From positions 1-6,764 of the forward strand of contig JAICWZ010000107.1 in assembly GCA_025966355.1 (NCBI GenBank): 6,764 bases of DNA, read 5' to 3'. Below are positions 1-6,575 of the stretch, piece after piece. Origin of the DNA: Thermomicrobiaceae bacterium (GTDB taxonomy: Bacteria > Chloroflexota > Chloroflexia > Thermomicrobiales > Thermomicrobiaceae). A program made the translations under genes and the position numbers. Within the stretch, counting starts at the first letter, position 1. Each line of letters opens with the position of its first letter. Below the pieces are notes generated by a model. It was not told the DNA's origin. It saw only the letters and a program-made list of their open reading frames with translations, and did no database searches.

Positions 1-1
1 C

Positions 2-244
2 TATGCTGATCGCATCGTGCAAGACCCGGGAATATTGGCGGGGAAGCCAATCGTTCGCGGAACCCGTATTCCGGTTGAACTCGTGCTCGCGAAGCTTGCT
101 GCGAACCCTAGTCTTGAAGAATTGTTCCTGGATTTTCCCCGACTCACTCCCGATGACGTGCGAGCCTGCCTTGAATTTGCTTCTCGGCTCGTTGGCGACG
201 TTCCGATGATGCCCGAAGCAGACCCCGCTCATTCCGCGAAATGA
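2..244 (+). CDS. DUF433 antitoxin (COG2442 type), 5'-truncated by the window edge
   Basis: Predicted antitoxin of a type II toxin-antitoxin pair. The reading frame is open from base 2, so the true start lies just before the window. The visible 80 residues begin YADRIVQDPGILAGKP, and the run GKPIVRGTRIPVE (visible residues 14-26) is the hallmark of DUF433. The family is usually about 75-85 residues, so only a few are missing. The second half (PSLEELFLDFPRLTPDDVRACLEFA) is the predicted helix-turn-helix-like region that binds DNA and neutralises the partner. A GTG at 17 could be read as a start, but it would cut off the conserved YADRIV lead-in and is unlikely. The TGA stop (242-244) overlaps the toxin ATG (241-243), indicating translational coupling. 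The family assignment is by motif memory and is firm. Its own promoter, and any autoregulation by DUF433, would lie outside the window. Confidence 0.88.
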   Translation, partial: YADRIVQDPGILAGKPIVRGTRIPVELVLAKLAANPSLEELFLDFPRLTPDDVRACLEFASRLVGDVPMMPEADPAHSAK

Positions 245-579
245 GATTCCTGCTCGACGAAAACGTTGAGTTTCGATTCGTGCAGGCGCTAACCGATGAT
301 GGCCACGATGTCACCACAATTGCGCGTGATTACCCTGCATCGATCACAGACCGCGAGGTGTTGGACATCGCTGTCCGCGAGAGCCGTGTGCTCGTCACGA
401 ACGATCGCGACTTTGGTGAGCTGGTCGTACGCCAACAACTTCTTCATGCTGGCTTGATCTACTTCCGATATCCGTTGGCAACAGCGACCAACGAGAAGAT
501 CAGTCGTCTGCGAGAAATTATCGCTGAGCATTCGGATCTGCTGAATCAATTCGTGGTGATCACGCCTGCCGGCTTTTGA
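241..579 (+). CDS. DUF5615 PIN-like toxin (COG4634 type)
   Basis: Predicted toxin of 112 aa, a PIN-like (Mut7-C related) nuclease fold expected to cleave RNA. Motifs fit the family along the whole length: MRFLLDENV at residues 1-9 with acidic D6 and E7, TDREVLDIA at 36-44 with D37 and E39, VTNDRDFGEL at 52-61 with D55 and D57, and GLIYFRYP at 71-78. These acidic residues would form the metal-binding active site. The length is normal for the family and the protein looks intact. The start is set by the four-base ATGA overlap with the antitoxin; no Shine-Dalgarno sequence precedes it, as expected for a coupled second gene. Positions 421-540 are 50% G+C (60 of 120), against 70% at 4261-4320 in secA. 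This suggests the module has a different history from its neighbours. Pairing of DUF433 with this family is well described by comparative genomics; activity here is inferred. Confidence 0.88.
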   Translation: MRFLLDENVEFRFVQALTDDGHDVTTIARDYPASITDREVLDIAVRESRVLVTNDRDFGELVVRQQLLHAGLIYFRYPLATATNEKISRLREIIAEHSDLLNQFVVITPAGF

Positions 580-675
580 GTGCACCACGCCGAGCCGCAC
601 AACGAACAATAAGCTATTGGTGGTCGGTCCGACATGCTGTACCTCGAAGTGGTCAACGAGATTAGCGGTCGACAT

Positions 676-704
676 TTGGCACGTACGATTTAGGCGTCTA
701 TACT
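676..704 (+). promoter_or_regulatory. sigma70-type promoter for the ABC-F gene
   Basis: A -35 box TTGGCA (676-681, five of six consensus bases) is followed after exactly 17 bases by a -10 box TATACT (699-704, five of six). Transcription would start near 711 and give a leader of about 138 nt before the ABC-F ATG at 850. The site lies in the 270-base gap after the toxin gene, where no other gene is convincing. It implies that the ABC-F gene is transcribed independently of the toxin-antitoxin module. Based on consensus match only. Confidence 0.65.
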
Positions 705-710
705 TACCGT

Positions 711-849
711 TCGGCGCGAGCGGCGCCTCCTCGGTTGGCCTTACCGCCGTGGGTGCGACGCGGTGTGTAGCCCCGGAGAGATCATTGATCAATTAGCCAC
801 CTTCAGCGAAGCCGGATCGATATGATTCAGCGAAGGATGGCTAATAGCT
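711..849 (+). promoter_or_regulatory. 5' leader of the ABC-F gene
   Basis: Untranslated leader predicted from the promoter at 676-704. At its very 5' end a perfect five-base stem, GGCGC (713-717) with GCGCC (723-727), could fold; no T-run follows, so it is not a terminator. A 10-base palindrome ATTGATCAAT lies at 784-793 and could be an operator half-pair or chance. The likely ribosome binding site is GAAGGA (832-837), 12 bases before the ATG, slightly further than ideal. A GTG-initiated frame of 15 codons (749-796) is present but has no ribosome binding site. I see no known riboswitch. Confidence 0.35.
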
Positions 850-2529
850 ATGTTGCAGGTCAAGCAACTCTCCAGGTATTTCGGTGCCGAAATAATTCTC
901 GACAACGTTTCATTTGTACTCAACGACGCCGAGCGGGTCGGTCTGATCGGTCCGAACGGCTCGGGCAAGACGACGCTGCTCCGCTGTATTGCCGGGCTGG
1001 ATTCACCGGATGGCGGCGACGTTGTGCGCTCACCGGCCGGCGCGACGATCGGCTATCTCCCGCAAGTGCTCGAGCAGATCGAAGAACTCACGGTCGCCGA
1101 GGCGATCGCCAGCGCACAGGGCGAGTGGCTGGCGGCTGAACGCGGATATCAGGCCGCCGCCGATCAACTGGCCGTTGCCCTCGATTCCGAGACGGCGATG
1201 GATTTCTTCGACAAGGCACTGAGCCATTTCGAAGCGCTTGGTGGTTACGAACGCGAACAGCGCAGCGCAGCCATTCTCGATGGTCTTGGGCTCTCATCGG
1301 AGCGGCTCGATCAGATGGTCGAATCGTTGAGCGGCGGGCAGAAGACTCGCCTTGGTTTGGCGATGCTTCTCTTGCAGGATCCGGATCTGCTTCTGCTCGA
1401 TGAACCGACGAACCATCTCGATCTCGACGCCTTGAGCTGGCTGGAGGAGTTCGTCGTCGGATTTCGAGGCAGCGTACTCGTCGTGTCTCACGATCGCGAA
1501 TTTCTCGACCGAACGATCCAACGCATCCTCTATCTCGATCCAATTACGCGTCGACTGTTGAGCTATCCTGGCAACTACAGCGATTTCGTCACCGCGCGAG
1601 AGCATGAGGCCGAGGTGCAGCAGGCGACCTGGGTGCAGCAAGAAAAGTATGTGCAGCAGGTCGCATCCGATGTCGCTCGTCTCAAAGGCGAAGCGCTCGC
1701 GATCGAGAAGGGGACCACGCCCCGGCAGCCGCACGTTCGTCGCCTGGCGCGCAAGAAGGCGGGCCTCGCCAAGTCGCGCGAGCGCAAGCTCGAACGGTTT
1801 CTTGAGTCTGATGAGAAGGTCGAGAAACCGCGTCAGGAGTGGTCGCTCAAGCTCGATCTGGGCGAGGCGCCACCGGGCGGCCGCGCCGTGCTGGCGGTCG
1901 AGGATGTCGCGTTCGGCTACCCGGGTCGGCCACCACTCTTCGAGAAGGTGCGTTTCGATCTTCGGTATGGCGAGCGGCTGGCGATCATCGGCCCGAATGG
2001 CTCGGGCAAGACGACCCTGGTACAGCTCATGACCGGCGATCTGCAGCCGGGCGCCGGGAAGATCCAGCTGGGCTCCGGCGTCCGGCTTGGGCTGCTGGCG
2101 CAGGAGCAGGAGACGCTTGACCCAGAGCGCACCGTGCTCGACACGGTGCTGCACGAGCGGGCGATGGAACAAAGCGAGGCACGCGCCTTCCTCCACTACT
2201 TCCTCTTCTCCGGGGATGACGTCTTCAAGCTGATCGCCCAGTGCTCTCCGGGCGAACGAGCCCGCCTGCAGATCGCCTTGCTCATGCTGCGTGGATGCAA
2301 TCTGCTTCTGCTCGACGAACCGCTCAACCATCTGGATATCGAAGGGCGCGAGCATTTTCAGCGCAGCCTGGATGCGTTCAGCGGCAGTGTGATCGCCGTC
2401 ATCCATGATCGTGCGTTCCTACGTCAGTTCGGAGCACCGGTCCTCTGGATCGGTGACGGTGAAGCGCGGATCTTCGCCGACTACGCGCAATTCGAGACAG
2501 TGCGTGGGAGAAACGTCCTGCAACGTTGA
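850..2529 (+). CDS. ABC-F family ATP-binding protein (duplicated ATPase, translation factor type)
   Basis: A 559-aa soluble protein with two ABC ATPase domains and no membrane segment, the arrangement of ABC-F proteins. These bind the ribosomal E site and either act as translation factors or protect against antibiotics. Domain 1 has Walker A GPNGSGKT (34-41), Q-loop region YLPQ (69-72), signature LSGGQ (160-164), Walker B with catalytic E185 in LLLDEPTNHLD, and the SHD switch (213-215). A charged linker at about 245-330 is where ABC-F proteins contact P-site tRNA; it contains the basic run RRLARKKAGLAKSRERKLER. Domain 2 has Walker A GPNGSGKT (381-388), signature CSPGE (465-469), Walker B with E490 in LLLDEPLNHLD, and IHD (518-520). 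Both catalytic glutamates are present, so both sites may hydrolyse ATP. The linker and the domain-2 wording resemble a Chloroflexota ABC-F subgroup. I cannot tell whether it confers drug resistance. It has its own promoter; secA follows 96 bases later. Confidence 0.93.
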   Translation: MLQVKQLSRYFGAEIILDNVSFVLNDAERVGLIGPNGSGKTTLLRCIAGLDSPDGGDVVRSPAGATIGYLPQVLEQIEELTVAEAIASAQGEWLAAERGYQAAADQLAVALDSETAMDFFDKALSHFEALGGYEREQRSAAILDGLGLSSERLDQMVESLSGGQKTRLGLAMLLLQDPDLLLLDEPTNHLDLDALSWLEEFVVGFRGSVLVVSHDREFLDRTIQRILYLDPITRRLLSYPGNYSDFVTAREHEAEVQQATWVQQEKYVQQVASDVARLKGEALAIEKGTTPRQPHVRRLARKKAGLAKSRERKLERFLESDEKVEKPRQEWSLKLDLGEAPPGGRAVLAVEDVAFGYPGRPPLFEKVRFDLRYGERLAIIGPNGSGKTTLVQLMTGDLQPGAGKIQLGSGVRLGLLAQEQETLDPERTVLDTVLHERAMEQSEARAFLHYFLFSGDDVFKLIAQCSPGERARLQIALLMLRGCNLLLLDEPLNHLDIEGREHFQRSLDAFSGSVIAVIHDRAFLRQFGAPVLWIGDGEARIFADYAQFETVRGRNVLQR

Positions 2530-2610
2530 CATGATTCGACTAACCTGGTCGCGGAAAGTACACTTGAGCGGCGGCATGGCCTGGGAACAGACCACGATTT
2601 ATTCTGACTA

Positions 2611-2622
2611 CGGGAGATCCCG
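2611..2622 (+). promoter_or_regulatory. secA ribosome binding site inside a small hairpin
   Basis: GGGAG (2612-2616) lies nine bases before the secA ATG at 2626 and is the clear Shine-Dalgarno sequence that decides this start. It sits within CGGG-AGAT-CCCG (2611-2622), a perfect four-base GC stem with a four-base loop that would hide part of the site when folded. The sequence is seen directly; any effect on translation is inference. The rest of the 96-base gap holds no terminator and no convincing -10/-35 pair. Confidence 0.6.
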
Positions 2623-2625
2623 AGC

Positions 2626-5226
2626 ATGCGAAAGTTTTTGACCAAGGTCCTTGGCAATCCGAACGATAAGATCATCAAACAGGTGCGCGAGATTGTCGAG
2701 GAGATTAATGAGCTTGAACCAGAGTTCGAACAGCTAACCAACGAACAGCTTCGCGCGAAAACGACGGAGTTCCGCCAGGAGCTTGCCGACGGCGCGGAGC
2801 TCGACGACATTCTGCCGGAGGCGTTTGCGACCGTGCGCGAGGCATCGCGCCGGACGAACGGCCAGCGTCACTACGATGTCCAGTTGCTTGCCGGAATTGT
2901 GCTGCACCAGGGCAAGATCGCCGAGGCGAAGACGGGTGAAGGAAAGTCACTCGTCGCCACGCTGCCGCTCTATCTGAATTCGCTCGAAGGCAAAGGTGTT
3001 CACCTGGTGACGCCGAACGATTATTTGTCGCGCGTCGGCGGCGGCTGGATGGGGCCCATCTATCATCTGCTTGGGGTGAGCGTCGGCGTCATCACCCACG
3101 AGAGCGCCGCCATCTACGACCCCGATTACACTGAATCCGAAGACAGCCCCGATCAGCGGCTCAACCACTGGCGCCCCGTGACGCGCCAGGAGGCGTATCA
3201 GGCGGACATCACCTACGGGACGAACCACGAGTTTGGGTTCGACTATCTGCGCGATAACCTGGCGCTCGTCAAGGAAGCGCAGGTGCAGCGCGGGCTGCAT
3301 TACGCCATCGTCGATGAAGTCGACAATATCCTGATCGACGAGTCGCGCACCCCACTGATCATCTCGGGCAATGCTGAAGAGACGATCGACCGCTACTATC
3401 AGTTCGCACGCCTTGTGCGCCAGCTGCGTGAGAACGCGCACTACGAGGTCGATCTGAAGCAGCGCAGCGCATCGCTGACCGATGAGGGGATCGACAAAGT
3501 AGAGCGATTGCTCCAGATTCCTGAAGGGCAGAGCCTCTACGACGACCGCTATTCCGAAATGACGCACTTTCTGGAGCAGGCGCTCAAGGCGCAAGCGCTC
3601 TTCCAGCGCGACAAGGACTACATCGTCCGCGACGGCGAAGTGATCATCGTCGATGAGTTCACCGGTCGCATGATGATGGGACGTCGTTACAGCGAGGGTT
3701 TGCATCAGGCGATCGAGGCGAAGGAGAACGTCCGCGTCCAGCAAGAGACCGTAACGCAGGCGACAATCACCTTCCAGAACTTCTTCCGCATGTACGACAA
3801 GCTCGCGGGCATGACCGGTACCGCCGAAACCGAGGCCGAAGAGTTCGCCACGATCTACAACCTCGATGTCGTCGTCATTCCCACGAACCGCGAGATGATT
3901 CGCGAGGACGAGCCGGACCAGGTCTATCGCGACGAGCACGCCAAGTTCAACGCCGTTGCCAATGAGATCGTCGAAGTGACGAAGCAGGGCCGGCCGGTGC
4001 TGGTCGGCACCACCTCAGTCGAGAAGAGTGAACTGCTCAGCGACCTGCTCCATCGGCGTGGCGTCAAACACGAAGTGCTCAACGCCAAGCATCACGAACG
4101 TGAGGCGGCGATTGTGGCCGATGCCGGGCAACCGGCCGCTGTCACGATCGCGACGAACATGGCCGGTCGTGGTACCGACATCGTGCTCGGCCCAGGTGTC
4201 GCGGCGAAGGGCGGGTTGCACATCATCGGCACCGAGCGCCATGAGTCGCGGCGCATCGATAATCAGCTGCGTGGCCGCGCCGGTCGTCAGGGCGACCCCG
4301 GCTCCAGCCGCTTCTTCCTTTCGCTGGAAGACGAATTGATGCGGCGCTTCGGCTCGAATCGCATCAGCGGACTGATGGACAAGCTCGGCATCGACGACGA
4401 CACGCCGATCGAGCACGGCCTCATCTCGAAGACGATCGAGAACGCACAGACGAAGGTCGAGGGTCACAACTTCGACCTGCGCAAGCACCTTGTCGAATAC
4501 GACGACGTCATGAACAAGCACCGCGAGGTGATCTACGAAGAGCGGCGCAAGATCCTCGACGGCGAAGACCTGAAGCAGAACGTGTTCGACCTTATCGAGC
4601 ATCAGATTCAGGTGCTGGTCGAGGCGAACCTCGGCGCGGACAAGCACGACGATCCCGACTACGACGAGATTCTGCGCGCCTTCAGTGGCGTCGTTGGCGA
4701 GCCGGGCATCGGGATTCGGGATATCCAAGGTCGCTCAGACGAAGAGATCATTGATGTTCTGACCGAGCGCGCCGAAGAGATCTACGAAAAGCGTGAAGAA
4801 GAGCTTGGCATCGAGCAGATGCGCACGCTCGAGCGGCTCGTCATGCTGCAGGTGATCGACAAGCTCTGGGTCGAGCACCTGACCTCGATGGATCACATGC
4901 GGCAGGGAATCGGTCTGCAAGCGTACGGGCAGCGCGACCCGCTGGTCGAGTACAAGACCGAAGGCTTCCGCATGTTCCAGGCGTTGCTGCAGAACATCGA
5001 ATACGACGTGGCACACATGATCTTCAGCGTGCGCCTGGCACCGGTCATGGCGCGCCCGGAGCCGATTATCGGACGGACGAATCACCCCGAAGAAGCGGGG
5101 CCGGTCCGTCGCAAAGCGGCCCAAAAAGTTGGGCGCAACGATCCGTGCCCATGCGGCAGCGGCAAGAAATACAAAAACTGCCACGGCGCGCCCTCAGCGG
5201 TCCGCCGGGCGGCCGGTGTGCCGTAG
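2626..5226 (+). CDS. secA: Protein translocase subunit SecA
   Basis: ATPase motor of the general secretion pathway. It binds preproteins and drives them through SecYEG at the inner face of the cytoplasmic membrane. The 866 aa fit the family (E. coli 901, B. subtilis 841). Nucleotide-binding domain 1 carries Walker A AKTGEGKSL (101-109), YGTNHEFGFDYLRDN (197-211) and Walker B DEVDNILIDESRTPLIISG (230-248). The preprotein cross-linking region is roughly 245-370, with VDEFTGR at 342-348. AGMTGTAETE (394-403) leads into nucleotide-binding domain 2, with NMAGRGTDIVLG (511-522) and the arginine-finger motif QLRGRAGRQGDPG (547-559). Scaffold and wing domains follow. The C-terminal tail VGRNDPCPCGSGKKYKNCHG (835-854) has the zinc ligands C841, C843, C852 and H853, which also serve SecB or ribosome contact. 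Oddities are N234 and S240 where DSILIDEAR is usual, H201 where N is usual, and about 20 extra residues at 157-190. The start is fixed by GGGAG nine bases upstream. The gene is intact. Confidence 0.98.
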   Translation: MRKFLTKVLGNPNDKIIKQVREIVEEINELEPEFEQLTNEQLRAKTTEFRQELADGAELDDILPEAFATVREASRRTNGQRHYDVQLLAGIVLHQGKIAEAKTGEGKSLVATLPLYLNSLEGKGVHLVTPNDYLSRVGGGWMGPIYHLLGVSVGVITHESAAIYDPDYTESEDSPDQRLNHWRPVTRQEAYQADITYGTNHEFGFDYLRDNLALVKEAQVQRGLHYAIVDEVDNILIDESRTPLIISGNAEETIDRYYQFARLVRQLRENAHYEVDLKQRSASLTDEGIDKVERLLQIPEGQSLYDDRYSEMTHFLEQALKAQALFQRDKDYIVRDGEVIIVDEFTGRMMMGRRYSEGLHQAIEAKENVRVQQETVTQATITFQNFFRMYDKLAGMTGTAETEAEEFATIYNLDVVVIPTNREMIREDEPDQVYRDEHAKFNAVANEIVEVTKQGRPVLVGTTSVEKSELLSDLLHRRGVKHEVLNAKHHEREAAIVADAGQPAAVTIATNMAGRGTDIVLGPGVAAKGGLHIIGTERHESRRIDNQLRGRAGRQGDPGSSRFFLSLEDELMRRFGSNRISGLMDKLGIDDDTPIEHGLISKTIENAQTKVEGHNFDLRKHLVEYDDVMNKHREVIYEERRKILDGEDLKQNVFDLIEHQIQVLVEANLGADKHDDPDYDEILRAFSGVVGEPGIGIRDIQGRSDEEIIDVLTERAEEIYEKREEELGIEQMRTLERLVMLQVIDKLWVEHLTSMDHMRQGIGLQAYGQRDPLVEYKTEGFRMFQALLQNIEYDVAHMIFSVRLAPVMARPEPIIGRTNHPEEAGPVRRKAAQKVGRNDPCPCGSGKKYKNCHGAPSAVRRAAGVP

Positions 5227-5251
5227 TCTCGTTTCCTACAGTGAACGTATG

Positions 5252-5292
5252 AAAAGCCCCGCCTCTTGAAAACAGAGGCGGGTTTCCGTTTT
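5252..5292. terminator. Rho-independent terminator, probably bidirectional
   Basis: A perfect nine-base stem, CCCGCCTCT (5258-5266) with AGAGGCGGG (5274-5282), encloses a seven-base loop. On the + strand it is followed by TTTCCGTTTT (5283-5292), ending secA transcription 26 bases after its stop. On the - strand the same stem is followed by a GGC then TTTT run (complement of AAAA at 5252-5255), so it can also end the convergent kinase operon, whose last stop is at 5321. The stem and T-rich flanks are seen directly; function follows from the convergent layout. Confidence 0.85.
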
Positions 5293-5320
5293 CGCTGCAC
5301 CGTAGCTGAGACCCGCGCCG

Positions 5321-5863
5321 CTACTGCGTCGGGACGATTGTCTCATCGATGCGACCGAGGATCTCGTGAACGGTCTGGTCGGGCGTGAGGTCTGTCGTGT
5401 TTAGCCAGAGACCGACCCGGCGTGTCCGGATTCGGATCTCGGTATCGATCCATTGCCATTGATCAACGAATGGGCTTCCCATTGCCCTCCAGCGATCTCG
5501 AACGTGCTCGAAGTCGGGCAGGAGCATCACGAAGCCGAACGACGTTCCGGCAAGCTCCTCGATTGCCTGCTCGAGTCGCTGGCCGATGACGATGTCGTCG
5601 ATCACAGCGGTAAAGCCGTGTTGGGCGAATGACCGCGCGAGGATGCACGCGTTGTGGAGTCGCAGGCGTAACTGTCGTTCGGCCTCATCTGAGATGTTGG
5701 GGCTTCCATCGGGCCAGACGCCTCCGGCAACAATGAGGTTCTGGAGCGTATCCGCCTCGACATGAGCGCCGCGGTCCATCTGGCTGGCGAGCAGTCGTGC
5801 GGTTGTGCTCTTACCAGCGCCCGGTAAGCCAGAGACGATGATGACGTGCGGTTCGACCTCCAT
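5321..5863 (-). CDS. P-loop kinase/phosphotransferase-like protein (AAA_33 / chloramphenicol phosphotransferase-like)
   Basis: A 180-aa protein of the small P-loop kinase fold. Walker A is GLPGAGKST (12-20), followed by TARLLA. EAD at 36-38 is a likely substrate-site acidic residue. VIDD (87-90) after a strand is the Walker B-like element, as in chloramphenicol phosphotransferase-like proteins. An arginine-rich lid lies around HVRDRWRAMG (120-129). The C-terminal GLWLNTTDLTPDQTVHEIL (151-169) matches a motif I recall in actinobacterial and Chloroflexota members. No signal peptide or membrane segment is seen, so it should be cytosolic. The substrate cannot be read from sequence: small-molecule (antibiotic, nucleoside) phosphorylation is the family's usual range. 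Its ATG shares one base with the TAA stop of the upstream gene (TAATG), and no clear ribosome binding site precedes it, so translation probably depends on the upstream B3/B4 gene. Length is normal and both ends look intact. Confidence 0.8.
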   Translation of the reverse strand: MEVEPHVIIVSGLPGAGKSTTARLLASQMDRGAHVEADTLQNLIVAGGVWPDGSPNISDEAERQLRLRLHNACILARSFAQHGFTAVIDDIVIGQRLEQAIEELAGTSFGFVMLLPDFEHVRDRWRAMGSPFVDQWQWIDTEIRIRTRRVGLWLNTTDLTPDQTVHEILGRIDETIVPTQ

Positions 5864-6564
5864 TAGCCCGCTGACGGGTGGTCTGCGTCAAGGTGATAGA
5901 CTGTCGTCGTACCACCCAAAAGTTTGGGCACGAGCGCGGCGAGGCGTTCGGCCGCTTCACTGATCGCGGTAGCGGTGACCGATGCGAAGCCGTCGATCGG
6001 GAAGAGGAAGTCGGTCGTTTGCGGACTGACGAGGCCGCTGCGGCTCTGGCGCCAAACCCAGCGGCGTGTGCGCACATCGTGATCGTGAACGTAGACAATC
6101 TCACCCTGATCAGGCGTTTCGTCCGGTGAATCGCCCATCGGCCGGAAGCAATCTTCCGGATCGGCAAGACGAACCTCGATGCCATTCGGAGCCGTGCCAA
6201 GGTCGTGCACGCCGATCGGCACGAGTAGGCTGAGCGAGACGCTATTGGCGAGATCGACCGCCGGGCTGATGTGCGGCATGTCGCCACCCTTGGCGATGCG
6301 GCGGACTAGCGCTTCGATTGAACTGAGGTACTTGCTCGGGGTCCAGCCGCGCGCGCCAAATGCTTCGCGCCAGATGGCGATGCGCGGATCGGATTTCGGG
6401 TCGCCGCCGCTGAACTGCTCGCGAACCCGGCCAACCGCATGATCGAGGAGATCGGCGACGGCGGGATTCTCGCCCTGATTGTTGACGCCGCGCGCGACAA
6501 CCGCCGCGAAGCGGGCATGCGGGAAGAGTTCAAACACGTCCGGGTCAATCTGGAATACCGCCAC
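5863..6564 (-). CDS. Stand-alone B3/B4 tRNA-editing-like domain protein (COG3382 type)
   Basis: A 233-aa protein consisting essentially of one B3/B4 domain (Pfam B3_4), the module that in the phenylalanyl-tRNA synthetase beta subunit clears mischarged Tyr-tRNA(Phe). Free-standing versions are thought to bind or edit tRNA, but their substrate is generally unproven. Numbering from the GTG start, the hallmarks are IWREAFGARGWTPSKYLSS (64-82), IEALVRRIAKGGDMP (83-97), PAVDLANSVSLSLLVPIGVHDL (101-122), and the C-terminal EIVYVHDHDV (155-164) and RRWVWRQS (167-174). The longest frame starts at 6762 (299 aa), but its first 66 residues look like non-coding translation and resemble nothing I know. AGGAG at 6571-6575 stands six bases before GTG 6564 but directly against ATG 6570, so GTG is preferred. 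The stop overlaps the kinase ATG by one base, so the two form an operon. The protein is intact and cytosolic. Confidence 0.85.
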   Translation of the reverse strand: MAVFQIDPDVFELFPHARFAAVVARGVNNQGENPAVADLLDHAVGRVREQFSGGDPKSDPRIAIWREAFGARGWTPSKYLSSIEALVRRIAKGGDMPHISPAVDLANSVSLSLLVPIGVHDLGTAPNGIEVRLADPEDCFRPMGDSPDETPDQGEIVYVHDHDVRTRRWVWRQSRSGLVSPQTTDFLFPIDGFASVTATAISEAAERLAALVPKLLGGTTTVYHLDADHPSAG

Positions 6565-6570
6565 AATCAT

Positions 6571-6575
6571 CTCCT
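6571..6575 (-). promoter_or_regulatory. Ribosome binding site deciding the B3/B4 start
   Basis: On the - strand AGGAG is followed by ATGATT and then GTG (6562-6564). The six-base spacing is near ideal for GTG and zero for the ATG at 6568-6570. This supports the 233-residue protein over the 235- or 299-residue readings. Confidence 0.65.

Noticed and set aside
713..727. GGCGC/GCGCC hairpin as a terminator for the toxin-antitoxin operon
   Set aside because: The stem is only five pairs, no T-run follows, and it lies downstream of the likely ABC-F promoter.
289..792. 167-aa open frame on the - strand across the toxin gene and following gap
   Set aside because: It is antisense to a convincing DUF5615 gene, has no recognisable motifs and reads as a shadow.
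1294..2406. 370-aa open frame on the - strand inside the ABC-F gene
   Set aside because: Its sequence mirrors the ABC-F codons in the complementary frame; no domain is visible.
2526..2531. Perfect TTGACA overlapping the ABC-F stop, as a secA promoter -35 box
   Set aside because: No acceptable -10 box lies 15-19 bases downstream; the bases there are GC-rich.
2531..2641. 36-codon frame between the ABC-F gene and secA, overlapping the secA start, as a SecM-like leader peptide
   Set aside because: It has no ribosome binding site at useful distance (GGGAG is 20 bases away), no signal peptide and no arrest-like motif.
2947..3939. 330-aa open frame on the - strand inside secA
   Set aside because: It is antisense to strongly conserved SecA motifs, and its valine/leucine/aspartate-rich composition is typical of GC-rich shadows.
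5811..6287. 158-aa frame on the - strand over the B3/B4 and kinase genes
   Set aside because: It is arginine- and serine-rich, out of frame with both motif-bearing genes, and a shadow.
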